From the NCBI RefSeq assembly GCF_024643285.1, contig NZ_JAMSLW010000001.1, positions 434,001-498,000 on the forward strand: 64,000 bases of DNA, in the 5' to 3' direction. The DNA comes from Parapedobacter lycopersici. GTDB lineage: Bacteria; Bacteroidota; Bacteroidia; Sphingobacteriales; Sphingobacteriaceae. The notes beneath the pieces were generated by a model. That model was given only the letters and a program-made list of their open reading frames with translations. It was not told where the DNA came from and did not search any database. Made by a program: the position numbers and the translations under genes. Shown one piece after another: positions 44,285 through 51,510 of the stretch. Within the stretch, counting starts at the first letter, position 1, and each line of letters begins with the position of its first letter.

Positions 44285-45745
44285 ATGAAAAAGATAGCAG
44301 CAGTAATATTGGCAAGCACCATCGGCGCGATGAGCTTTTCTTCGTGTACGAAAAATTTTACTGATTTAAATATAGATCCTAACCGGATAGACCGGGTAAC
44401 ACCCGGCAGCTTGGTAACTCCTACCATTTATGGTATGAGCACCTACTTTACCGAACGCAGTCGCGACTTTACCTGGCAGATCATGCAGGTTGGCCTTCCC
44501 AACCCCAGTCCTGCCAATGGCATACATCGCTATGAACTGAATGAAAATGCAGGTAACGGTACTTGGAATACCTGTTATCAGTGGATGCGTAACCTTCGCG
44601 AAATGCGGGAATCTGCCGAATTCTACGATCAGCCGGTATACCGGGCCGTTGCCGCCACTTTACAGGCCTATATTGTGGGCATCCTGACGGATAGTTTTGG
44701 CGACGTTCCTTTTTCAGAAGCACTCATGGCCGAAGAGGGAATTTCCCAGCCGCGGTTTGATACCCAGGAGGAAATTTACAACAAACTGATTTCCGATCTG
44801 GAGGAAGCGAATACGATTTATGCCGCTGAAGGGGAAATGGCCGGAAACGACGTCTTATACGGCAACAATAAGGAAAGCTGGCGGCGGTTTAACAATTCCC
44901 TGCTGATGCGACTCACCCTTAGACTCTCCAAGCGAGCCGAATTCAACAGTTACGATAAGTTGCAGGCGATAATTAATGATCCTGAACAATATCCGGTATT
45001 CCGCAATAATGACGAGGCGGCACTTTTAACGGTAACCGGACTCCCACCATACGATTATGCCTGGGGAAGAAGGCAGGATTACGTCAATTTCCAGGCGATG
45101 GGCCAGTTCTTTGTCGATATGCTTAATGAACTGGAAGATCCGCGGCGAGGCCTCTTTATGACCCAGGCTTCGCGACTGGTGGACGGTGCTATCCAACCCA
45201 TTGGCTATAAAGGTATCCCCAGCGCCCACTCCGGAGATGAGTCCCAATTTGATTTTTCACCAAGTACGCCAAATGGCGACCTGATGGTGTACACGGCATT
45301 AGGCACGGAAATTATTGAGGTAATCATGGGCTATGCCGAGGTCGAATTCATCAAGGCTGAAGTAGCACTTCATTTCGGCGATATGGAAACCGCGGAAGAA
45401 GCATATGAAGCTGCAGTTACCGCCGGAATCACTCAATGGAAAAACAGTGAAATGCCAGTCGGATATTTTGAAAATGAACAGGCTGCGTTTAACGGTACGA
45501 TGGAGCAGCTGATGAATCAAAAGTATCTCGCATTATTTTTCAATGACTACCAGCAGTGGTTTGAATACCGGCGTACCGGCTACCCCGTACTTCCGACAAC
45601 AGCATACATGCTGCACGATGGGGTAATGCCTACCCGGTTTATGTATCACAATAATGTAAGACGGTTCAATCCCCAAAATTACCAGGAAGCGGCAGACCGT
45701 ATCGGCGGAGATGATGTTATGACCAAGGTGTGGTGGGAAAAATAG
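44285..45745 (+). CDS. SusD/RagB-family surface lipoprotein (SusD-like 2 type)
   Basis: A 486-residue outer-membrane lipoprotein. The signal ends in the lipobox SFSSC (Cys21), followed by TKNFTDLNIDPNRID, which is typical of SusD-like type 2 proteins. Mature features are FTWQIMQVG, TLQAYIVGILTDSFGDVPFSEAL, WRRFNNSLLMRLTLRLSKRA (TPR region), and the C-terminal FNDYQQWFEYRRTGYPVLP. It caps the SusC barrel and binds substrate outside the cell. It is 64 nt after the SusC gene. No hydrolase or peptidase is linked, so the substrate is unknown. Confidence 0.93.
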   Translation: MKKIAAVILASTIGAMSFSSCTKNFTDLNIDPNRIDRVTPGSLVTPTIYGMSTYFTERSRDFTWQIMQVGLPNPSPANGIHRYELNENAGNGTWNTCYQWMRNLREMRESAEFYDQPVYRAVAATLQAYIVGILTDSFGDVPFSEALMAEEGISQPRFDTQEEIYNKLISDLEEANTIYAAEGEMAGNDVLYGNNKESWRRFNNSLLMRLTLRLSKRAEFNSYDKLQAIINDPEQYPVFRNNDEAALLTVTGLPPYDYAWGRRQDYVNFQAMGQFFVDMLNELEDPRRGLFMTQASRLVDGAIQPIGYKGIPSAHSGDESQFDFSPSTPNGDLMVYTALGTEIIEVIMGYAEVEFIKAEVALHFGDMETAEEAYEAAVTAGITQWKNSEMPVGYFENEQAAFNGTMEQLMNQKYLALFFNDYQQWFEYRRTGYPVLPTTAYMLHDGVMPTRFMYHNNVRRFNPQNYQEAADRIGGDDVMTKVWWEK

Positions 45746-45777
45746 GTCAACTGTATAACTGTAATGAAGAAGTTTCC

Positions 45778-46734
45778 TCAGGGCATCAACTGCAATGGCC
45801 TGACGGGAATGACACCTGAAAAATGGGCGGCCAATGGCTGCCCATCACCGTGAATGGTCCAGATCTCCCTTGGCTTCATTATAGCAATATAAGCCAGGAT
45901 ATCCTGCCAATCCACATGGTCTGAAATATACAATTCCAGGTGGTTGTGCTGCTGGAGCCGCTTCCATCCCGAAGCAAATACCCGCAGCACGTTGGTAGCC
46001 CTGAAATAGCTATTGAAGGTGAAAGGCGGCACTATATAGATTTTATTGGCAGGCAGCACCTTCATCTCTTTACGGTTATAAGGTTCGTAGCGGCCTATCC
46101 CAATGCCGAAAGACTCATATATCCGGTGAAAAGGTAAAATGCTGTGATGAATAAGTATCCGCCGGTCCGGACAGTACTGATCAATCAGGCTGGTAAGCCG
46201 CTGTGCCTTGCCCAATGCATAAGCGCCCAGCAGCAGGTTAGCCGATGTTCCAGCCAGCTTGGCAATTTCCGAAACCGGATCGGGATGAATAATCTCCGGA
46301 TTGGCAAAAGTGCTTTCGGTAATCAGTACATCAGCAGCAATGGTTTCCAGCGGCTCACATGTATGATCAGGCTGCACTTTGTAATCGCCCGTATACACAT
46401 ACCGTACCCCACGGTATTCCATCACAATCTGTGCTGATCCGAGCATGTGTCCTGCAGGTATAAAATAAAGCTTCACTTCCTGCAGGCTAAATAACTGATG
46501 ATAAGGTTGGTCAAAAAAACTTTGCAGCGGTTGCTGGCGATAACGGTGCTGCATGAATACAGTCGTCGGCGGCGTGCAGAAAATCCGCCGGTGCCCCGGC
46601 GTGGCATGGTCAGCATGTGCATGGGATATCAGGGCATTATCCACAGGCAGCAGCGGATCGATAAAGAAATCGCCATACCGACAGTAGTACCCTTCAGGCC
46701 GCTGAACCAGAAAATCCGCCAGAACATCCGCCAT
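45778..46734 (-). CDS. MBL-fold exonuclease-like protein (ligase-associated type)
   Basis: A 318-residue metallo-beta-lactamase-fold protein related to CPSF/Artemis-type nucleases. The metal motif HAHADH is at 38-43, followed by a second His in PAGHMLGSAQI, an Asp in YTGDYKVQ, ITESTFANPEI, and a C-terminal domain ending with a His after EIWTIHGDGQ. These traits match the DNA exonuclease usually encoded beside an ATP-dependent DNA ligase and an Lhr-type helicase. Neither partner is in this window. Its ATG overlaps the coaE stop by one base, so it is the last gene of a long minus-strand run. Confidence 0.82.
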   Translation of the reverse strand: MADVLADFLVQRPEGYYCRYGDFFIDPLLPVDNALISHAHADHATPGHRRIFCTPPTTVFMQHRYRQQPLQSFFDQPYHQLFSLQEVKLYFIPAGHMLGSAQIVMEYRGVRYVYTGDYKVQPDHTCEPLETIAADVLITESTFANPEIIHPDPVSEIAKLAGTSANLLLGAYALGKAQRLTSLIDQYCPDRRILIHHSILPFHRIYESFGIGIGRYEPYNRKEMKVLPANKIYIVPPFTFNSYFRATNVLRVFASGWKRLQQHNHLELYISDHVDWQDILAYIAIMKPREIWTIHGDGQPLAAHFSGVIPVRPLQLMP

Positions 46735-47321
46735 TATCGTAACTGAAGAAAAAAATCGTGTAACTTTCGCACCTGCGGAATAAGTGCTTGAATACCGTCG
46801 TTTGTAATTATAAAATCAGCGAATGCCGCTTTTTTCTCTTCCGGCCACTGGCTGGCCATGCGAGCCCTCACCTGGCGCTCCGTCGTTCCGTCACGCTCCA
46901 TCACCCGCTGTATGCGCAGGTCCTCGGGGGCTGTCACCAGTATATTATAATTGTTTTTTTTATATGAACCGCTTTCAAACAGCAGGGCAGCCTCTTTGAT
47001 GGTATAAGGGGCATGCTGTGCAGCTGCCCACTCCTCTCCTGCCCGGATAACCACGGGATGCACCAATTCATTCAGTCTTTTCCGTGCAGCTTCATTATTA
47101 AAAACCGTTTCGGCCAGGTATGCCCGGTTAAGTGAGCCATTTGCAGAATAAGCTTCGTCGCCAAATGCATCGGTTATGGCAGCTACAAGCCCGAGGTCCC
47201 CGGTCATCAGTCGCTTTGCCTCCCTGTCCGCGTCAAAAACTGGGATTCCCAAAACGCCGAAGATACGGCAAATCAATGTTTTGCCGCTGCCAATTCCACC
47301 TGTTACGCCTACCTTTTGCAT
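46734..47321 (-). CDS. coaE: Dephospho-CoA kinase
   Basis: An enzyme of about 195 residues that phosphorylates dephospho-CoA in the last step of coenzyme A synthesis. The P-loop GVTGGIGSGKT is at the N-terminus, followed by VFDADREAKRLM and the C-terminal APEDLRIQRVMERDGTTERQVRARMASQ lid region typical of CoaE. The ATG at 47321 gives the family-like start. A GTG at 47330, overlapping the ybbR stop (TAGTG), would add three residues. The gene sits between ybbR and the exonuclease in one operon. Confidence 0.95.
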   Translation of the reverse strand: MQKVGVTGGIGSGKTLICRIFGVLGIPVFDADREAKRLMTGDLGLVAAITDAFGDEAYSANGSLNRAYLAETVFNNEAARKRLNELVHPVVIRAGEEWAAAQHAPYTIKEAALLFESGSYKKNNYNILVTAPEDLRIQRVMERDGTTERQVRARMASQWPEEKKAAFADFIITNDGIQALIPQVRKLHDFFLQLR

Positions 47322-47329
47322 ACTCTGCA

Positions 47330-48268
47330 CTATTTCCTGACGAAGAATTCAACGTTTTGGGGTTCCACTTTAACAAGCGTGCAGAATTCCGGGATCTGGG
47401 TAATGATCACCGGCAAGCTGCTGATCTGGTCATCAACCCAATGTTCCATGTTCACAACCGCTTCGAATGAATTGCCGGTTATCTTCGCATAATCACGCAG
47501 TGACACCATAACAGTAAGTTTCACCTTGCCTGGCAGCAGTTTTACTGAGCTGAACTGCCTGCCATTTTCCACTTTCAGCGGCACTTCAAGAATTTTTTCG
47601 GTTACCTCGCCAACAGGAATATTTACTTCAACTGTTGTCGGATAGATGTTAATATTAGCGCGCTGGTTTTTCTGTAACGGTACATTCATGCGGACAGCAG
47701 ATTGCACCTGGGTGCCGCGTATCGTATCCGTTTCCCAGGATTCAATTTCCACCACATCTTCAAGCGGACCGGTAATTGTCACGTATTCCGGTGATACTGT
47801 TAGCTGGTCAATGATATTATACTGTTTTGCAAATTGGATGTGATATACCGGCTTAACGGGGATCTTCCGTTCGGTTTGTTTGGAGAAGTCAAAATACAGC
47901 GTATCGGGTGAAACGGACACCACCTGCTGGTTAGCCGCAAACTGCCGGTTTACAAACCCAAGCTGGTTGGTAAAGACAATCCAGTTTCTGTTCTGAAGCC
48001 CACTGAGATCCACCTGAATGGTATGTGCAGTGGAACGCAGGGTTGAGAATAACAATTGCCAGCCTGTCGTTTCCAGTCGTACATTCACTGTGTCCGATTG
48101 CAGCGGGTGGAACGCCTTATTTGCCGGCGCGTTAACATATTCCACGCCGGCTTTAACGGTATAAACGTAATTGTTGGAAACCGCAAAGATAGTCCATGCC
48201 AGGAATGAAAAAAAAATGCATTTCGCAAAAATGCTAAGCTTGCGTCGTTGCGTTTTGTTTAATTTCAT
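47330..48268 (-). CDS. YbbR-domain (CdaR-like) membrane-anchored protein
   Basis: A 312-residue protein with one N-terminal transmembrane helix (FAKCIFFSFLAWTIFAVS) and a periplasmic part made of YbbR repeats: VNVRLETTGWQLLF, KIPVKPVYHIQFAKQYNIIDQLTVSPEYVTITGPLEDV, TEKILEVPLKVEN. In Firmicutes YbbR proteins (CdaR) control a diadenylate cyclase; no such gene is visible here. The start is the ATG at 48268 (MKLNKTQRRKL), preferred over 48286. It belongs to the block nusB-DUF1573-yajC-ybbR-coaE, which is common in Bacteroidota. Confidence 0.88.
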   Translation of the reverse strand: MKLNKTQRRKLSIFAKCIFFSFLAWTIFAVSNNYVYTVKAGVEYVNAPANKAFHPLQSDTVNVRLETTGWQLLFSTLRSTAHTIQVDLSGLQNRNWIVFTNQLGFVNRQFAANQQVVSVSPDTLYFDFSKQTERKIPVKPVYHIQFAKQYNIIDQLTVSPEYVTITGPLEDVVEIESWETDTIRGTQVQSAVRMNVPLQKNQRANINIYPTTVEVNIPVGEVTEKILEVPLKVENGRQFSSVKLLPGKVKLTVMVSLRDYAKITGNSFEAVVNMEHWVDDQISSLPVIITQIPEFCTLVKVEPQNVEFFVRK

Positions 48269-48354
48269 TCCCGGCATCACGAACAAACTTAGCGAAAGTT
48301 GAGCGGATATGCAATTGGGACACGGTCACTGAAATGACCTGTCCCGCACGGCTG

Positions 48355-48681
48355 TTATGCCTTAGGCGCCGCAGCAGCATTCTGTGCCTTGGAAGCATCC
48401 AGGGCAATAGCAGATTTATCGAAACGGATCTTGATTCCTGATCCAACATCTACCAGAAACGTGGTTTCGGAAATTTCCACAATGCGGCCATGTATGCCAG
48501 CAGTGGTCACCACTTTATCGTTTACCTTAAGTTCCTCGATATATTTTTTATGGTCTTTCGCCTTTTTCATTTGTGGCCTGATCATGAAGAAATAAAATAC
48601 TACGATGATCAAAACCATGGGTAAAAAACCCATAATGCCTGCCGATCCTCCTGCCTGTAATAAAATTGTCGCTGTTGTCAT
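48355..48681 (-). CDS. yajC: Preprotein translocase subunit YajC
   Basis: A 108-residue protein with one membrane helix (FLPMVLIIVVFYFFMIRP) and the family motif RPQMKKAKDHKKYIEELKVNDKVVTTAGIHGRIVEI. YajC associates with SecDF near the Sec translocon. The C-terminus has a short Ala-rich tail. It is 32 nt after the DUF1573 gene on the same strand. Confidence 0.95.
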   Translation of the reverse strand: MTTATILLQAGGSAGIMGFLPMVLIIVVFYFFMIRPQMKKAKDHKKYIEELKVNDKVVTTAGIHGRIVEISETTFLVDVGSGIKIRFDKSAIALDASKAQNAAAAPKA

Positions 48682-48713
48682 TGTTTAAAAATTATTGTGT
48701 TTATGCTGTCTGG

Positions 48714-49187
48714 TTATTTTGACACCTCTCCACGGAGGTGAAGTAATGTGTTTGTACTCAATGCATTGGAAGTTACCGTAACGATCTTATGCTGCTTCCC
48801 CAACTGTCCTGCACTGTTGAACACCACTTTAACAAGTCCCTCTTCGCCTGGAGCAATCGGATTTTTTGAATATTCGGGTGTGGTACAGCCACAGGATGCC
48901 TGTACATTCGAGATAATCAATGGTGACCCGCCTGTATTCTTGAAAAGAAACTCATGTTCAACCCGCGTTCCTTCATCCACCTTTCCAAAATCATAGGTAT
49001 CGGAAACCAGTTCCAATACAGGTGCCTCGGCATTATCCCCTGGGATTACGTGCTGGGTAACAGGCTGTTCGCCAGCATGCTCCGATGGAACTTCTGCTGC
49101 TTGCTGCTGACTATTTCCGGAATTACACGATAGGGTAAGCGCCAGACCGGCACAGAACAATGGGATTATTTTCATGGTATTCATCAT
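48714..49187 (-). CDS. DUF1573 domain lipoprotein
   Basis: A 157-residue lipoprotein. The signal ends in a lipobox before Cys21 (ALTLSC), followed by a Gln/Asn/Ser-rich linker. The DUF1573 immunoglobulin-like domain has YDFGKVDEGTRVEHEFLFKNTGGSPLIISNVQASCGCTTPEYSKNPIAPGEEG, where the Cys-Gly-Cys-Thr motif is diagnostic. Function is unknown. It sits between nusB and yajC as in many Bacteroidota. ATGs at 49187 and 49175 are both possible starts. Confidence 0.9.
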   Translation of the reverse strand: MMNTMKIIPLFCAGLALTLSCNSGNSQQQAAEVPSEHAGEQPVTQHVIPGDNAEAPVLELVSDTYDFGKVDEGTRVEHEFLFKNTGGSPLIISNVQASCGCTTPEYSKNPIAPGEEGLVKVVFNSAGQLGKQHKIVTVTSNALSTNTLLHLRGEVSK

Positions 49188-49243
49188 CCTTGGTATTAAG
49201 TTTAATTTTTCTTGCGGGTTAATTGTTTGGTAAATGTGCCTGT

Positions 49244-50191
49244 TTATTGTATCAATCCACGGCCATGTTTCCGTATCCGGCCCGACGTCTGCAATTCGCC
49301 GAGTATTTTATCCAATACACCATTGATAAATGTATTGCTTTTCGCCGTACTGTATACCTTCGAAAGTTCGATATATTCATTGATCGTAACTTTCACCGGA
49401 ATCGTTGGGAAATTAAGCAATTCACAGATGGCCATGCGCATAAGCAACGTATCAAGCAGTGCTATACGGTCGGCTTCCCAATTTTTGGTCTTCGCGCCGA
49501 TCAGCTGCTGGTATTCATCAGCATAGCGAATGGTCTGCGTGAACAGTTCCGTGATAAACGGCCGGTCTTCATCCCAGTTTGGCGTCAATTCCGCCAGCTT
49601 ATTCTGCGTCGGGTTTTCACTCGCGAAATTCTTGAATGTTTTGGCTATCATGGCCTGCAGCACCTCTTTATCCACCGGCCAGTTGATAAACCGTTCTTCA
49701 AAAACCTGCTCAATGGCAGGGGACGTTAAAATAATCTTCTTGAAGATAAACTTGATAATGTCCTTTTCGGCTGCGATAGAGCGATCCTCCTGGTTCAAAT
49801 AGGTTTCATAGGCCTCTGAACCCTTCAGCTGTTGGAAAACCTTGCGGACAATTTCCGGATCAAAGCTCCAGGAAACCTTGTACCGCTTCACATCGGCCCG
49901 ATATTTCTCGTTATTCCGAAGCGATACGATAAACGTATTATCGTGTAGGCGCGTATCCAGCGAAAGGTCCTTTTCCGTCGGCAGAAACTTGTTCGCGCGT
50001 TCCTCCGCATCAACCAGGACATAATCGGCCACTTCATCCATTAAATTCAGCGCCCAGATATACATTTCGTATACCTGATCAACACTTTGCAGCAGTGCCT
50101 TTTCAAATTTGGTGACCTGTTTATCTTCCGATAACTGGTACGCGTAAAGCGTTTGTAGTACTTTGACCCGGAGGTGCCTTCTGTTTAGCAT
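49244..50191 (-). CDS. nusB: Transcription antitermination factor NusB (long Bacteroidota form)
   Basis: A 315-residue NusB. The canonical NusB domain is in the last 120 residues: WEADRIALLDTLLMRMAICELLNFPTIPVKVTINEYIELSKVYSTAKSNTFINGVLDKIL. The first 180 residues begin with a NusB-like MLNRRHLRVKVLQTLYAYQLSED but then extend into a long helical region, about twice the size of E. coli NusB (139). This form is usual in the phylum. NusB with NusE supports rRNA transcription antitermination. It leads the block containing yajC and coaE and lies 42 nt after the amino-acid dehydrogenase. Confidence 0.93.
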   Translation of the reverse strand: MLNRRHLRVKVLQTLYAYQLSEDKQVTKFEKALLQSVDQVYEMYIWALNLMDEVADYVLVDAEERANKFLPTEKDLSLDTRLHDNTFIVSLRNNEKYRADVKRYKVSWSFDPEIVRKVFQQLKGSEAYETYLNQEDRSIAAEKDIIKFIFKKIILTSPAIEQVFEERFINWPVDKEVLQAMIAKTFKNFASENPTQNKLAELTPNWDEDRPFITELFTQTIRYADEYQQLIGAKTKNWEADRIALLDTLLMRMAICELLNFPTIPVKVTINEYIELSKVYSTAKSNTFINGVLDKILGELQTSGRIRKHGRGLIQ

Positions 50192-50233
50192 GTTACAAAG
50201 AACGAAATGGCGTTACCGCCTATACTTATTTGA

Positions 50234-51313
50234 TTACTTCTTAATTTTACCCATGGCCGCTATCCGTGATTCGGCAATGCGGTTAGCTGCCTGGTACGGA
50301 GCAATACGCTCATCAATTGCCTTGCGTAATACCGACCGGGTGACGTCGTAAATATTCTCCGTCAGTTCCGCGGTACGGGATATGCCATACCCTGCAATTT
50401 CAGAGTAACAGCTGATTAATCCGCCGGCATTGATCAAATAATCGGGCGCATACAGAATCCCCTTTTCCATCAGCATATGGCCGTCTTCTTCCTCATTACG
50501 CAGTTGGTTATTCGCCGATCCCGCGATAATCCGGCAGCGCATTTTTGAAATGGTGTCCTTATTTACAGTACCTCCCAAAGCACATGGCGCATATACATCT
50601 ACATCAAGTGTATACATGTCGTTGTTTGATACGGCAACCGCCTTATATTTATTGGCCACTTCGATCATCCGGTCTTCCACAATATCGCTCACATATACTT
50701 TCGCATTTTCCTCCCGGAGCATCGCAATTAAATGTTCACCAACATTTCCAGCTCCCTGTACCGAAATAGTCCGCCCGGCGAGGCTGTCATTACCGTACAG
50801 TTCCTTCAATGCGGCCTTAATGCCATAATATACGCCTTTTGCTGTAAATGGAGAGGAATCACCGCTGCCGCCAAGGGATTTGGGCAACCCTGCCACATGA
50901 CTGGTTTCCATGTGGATATACTCCATATCGCGGGGTGAGGTTCCAATGTCCAGCGAGGCAATGAAAGTGCCGTTCAGCCGATCTACAAACTGCCCGAACC
51001 GCCGCAGTAATACTTCGCTTTTCTGTGTACGGTGATCGCCGATGATGGCTGCATTACCGCCACCCAGGTTGATTCCGGTTACAGCGGTTTTGTATGTCAT
51101 GCCCCTCGATAAGCGAAGCACATCATCAATAGCTTCATCCACATTCGTATATGGAAGCATCCGTACACCGCCAATGGCAGGTCCCAAGGTCGTGTCGTGT
51201 ACGGCAATTATAGCCTGTAACCCCGTCGCGCTGTCGTTGCAGAAAACAAGTTGCTGATGCCCGAATTGCCCCATCAACTTAAACGACGAATGATCATTAG
51301 CGGAAACTGCCAT
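50234..51313 (-). CDS. Leucine/Glu/Phe/Val dehydrogenase-family protein, catalytic Lys replaced
   Basis: A 359-residue protein of the Glu/Leu/Phe/Val dehydrogenase family, close to leucine dehydrogenase, which reversibly deaminates branched amino acids with NAD+. The substrate Lys75 is present in GMTYKTA, the Asp in SLDIGTSPRD is present, and the Rossmann GAGNVGEHLI is intact. However, the active-site loop reads INLGGGNAAIIGD, so the lysine normally found in GGGK (residue 87) is Asn; the codon is AAT on the minus strand at 51055-51053. The ATG at 51313 is chosen because a -7 element (51348-51355) makes 51334 nearly leaderless. It heads the nusB block. Confidence 0.85.
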   Translation of the reverse strand: MAVSANDHSSFKLMGQFGHQQLVFCNDSATGLQAIIAVHDTTLGPAIGGVRMLPYTNVDEAIDDVLRLSRGMTYKTAVTGINLGGGNAAIIGDHRTQKSEVLLRRFGQFVDRLNGTFIASLDIGTSPRDMEYIHMETSHVAGLPKSLGGSGDSSPFTAKGVYYGIKAALKELYGNDSLAGRTISVQGAGNVGEHLIAMLREENAKVYVSDIVEDRMIEVANKYKAVAVSNNDMYTLDVDVYAPCALGGTVNKDTISKMRCRIIAGSANNQLRNEEEDGHMLMEKGILYAPDYLINAGGLISCYSEIAGYGISRTAELTENIYDVTRSVLRKAIDERIAPYQAANRIAESRIAAMGKIKK

Positions 51314-51347
51314 ACATGCTATCGGTTTGTGCATTGAAAATGTTGCG

Positions 51348-51355
51348 CAAAACTA
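51348..51355 (-). promoter_or_regulatory. -7 element of the amino-acid dehydrogenase transcript
   Basis: On the minus strand TAGTTTTG (51355-51348) matches TAnnTTTG, with an ATTG about 20 nt upstream. The predicted start near 51341 lies just before the first in-frame ATG at 51334. Confidence 0.4.
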
Positions 51356-51493
51356 CTCAAATTACAATGATAATACAATTTTATCATCGCATTTTTCGAT
51401 TCCGCCATTACCCGGAAAACACGTGTATTGCTAATATTAAGTAAATTTACAGCCGTTGTTGGCGGCACCCTGCTATTTTGAATAAAACATGTG

Positions 51494-51501
51494 TATTTTT
51501 G
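51494..51501 (+). promoter_or_regulatory. -7 element of the ABC exporter gene
   Basis: TATTTTTG matches TAnnTTTG exactly. It lies 9 nt before the ATG at 51511, so the mRNA may have almost no 5' leader. Confidence 0.4.
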
Positions 51502-51510
51502 CCTACCAAG

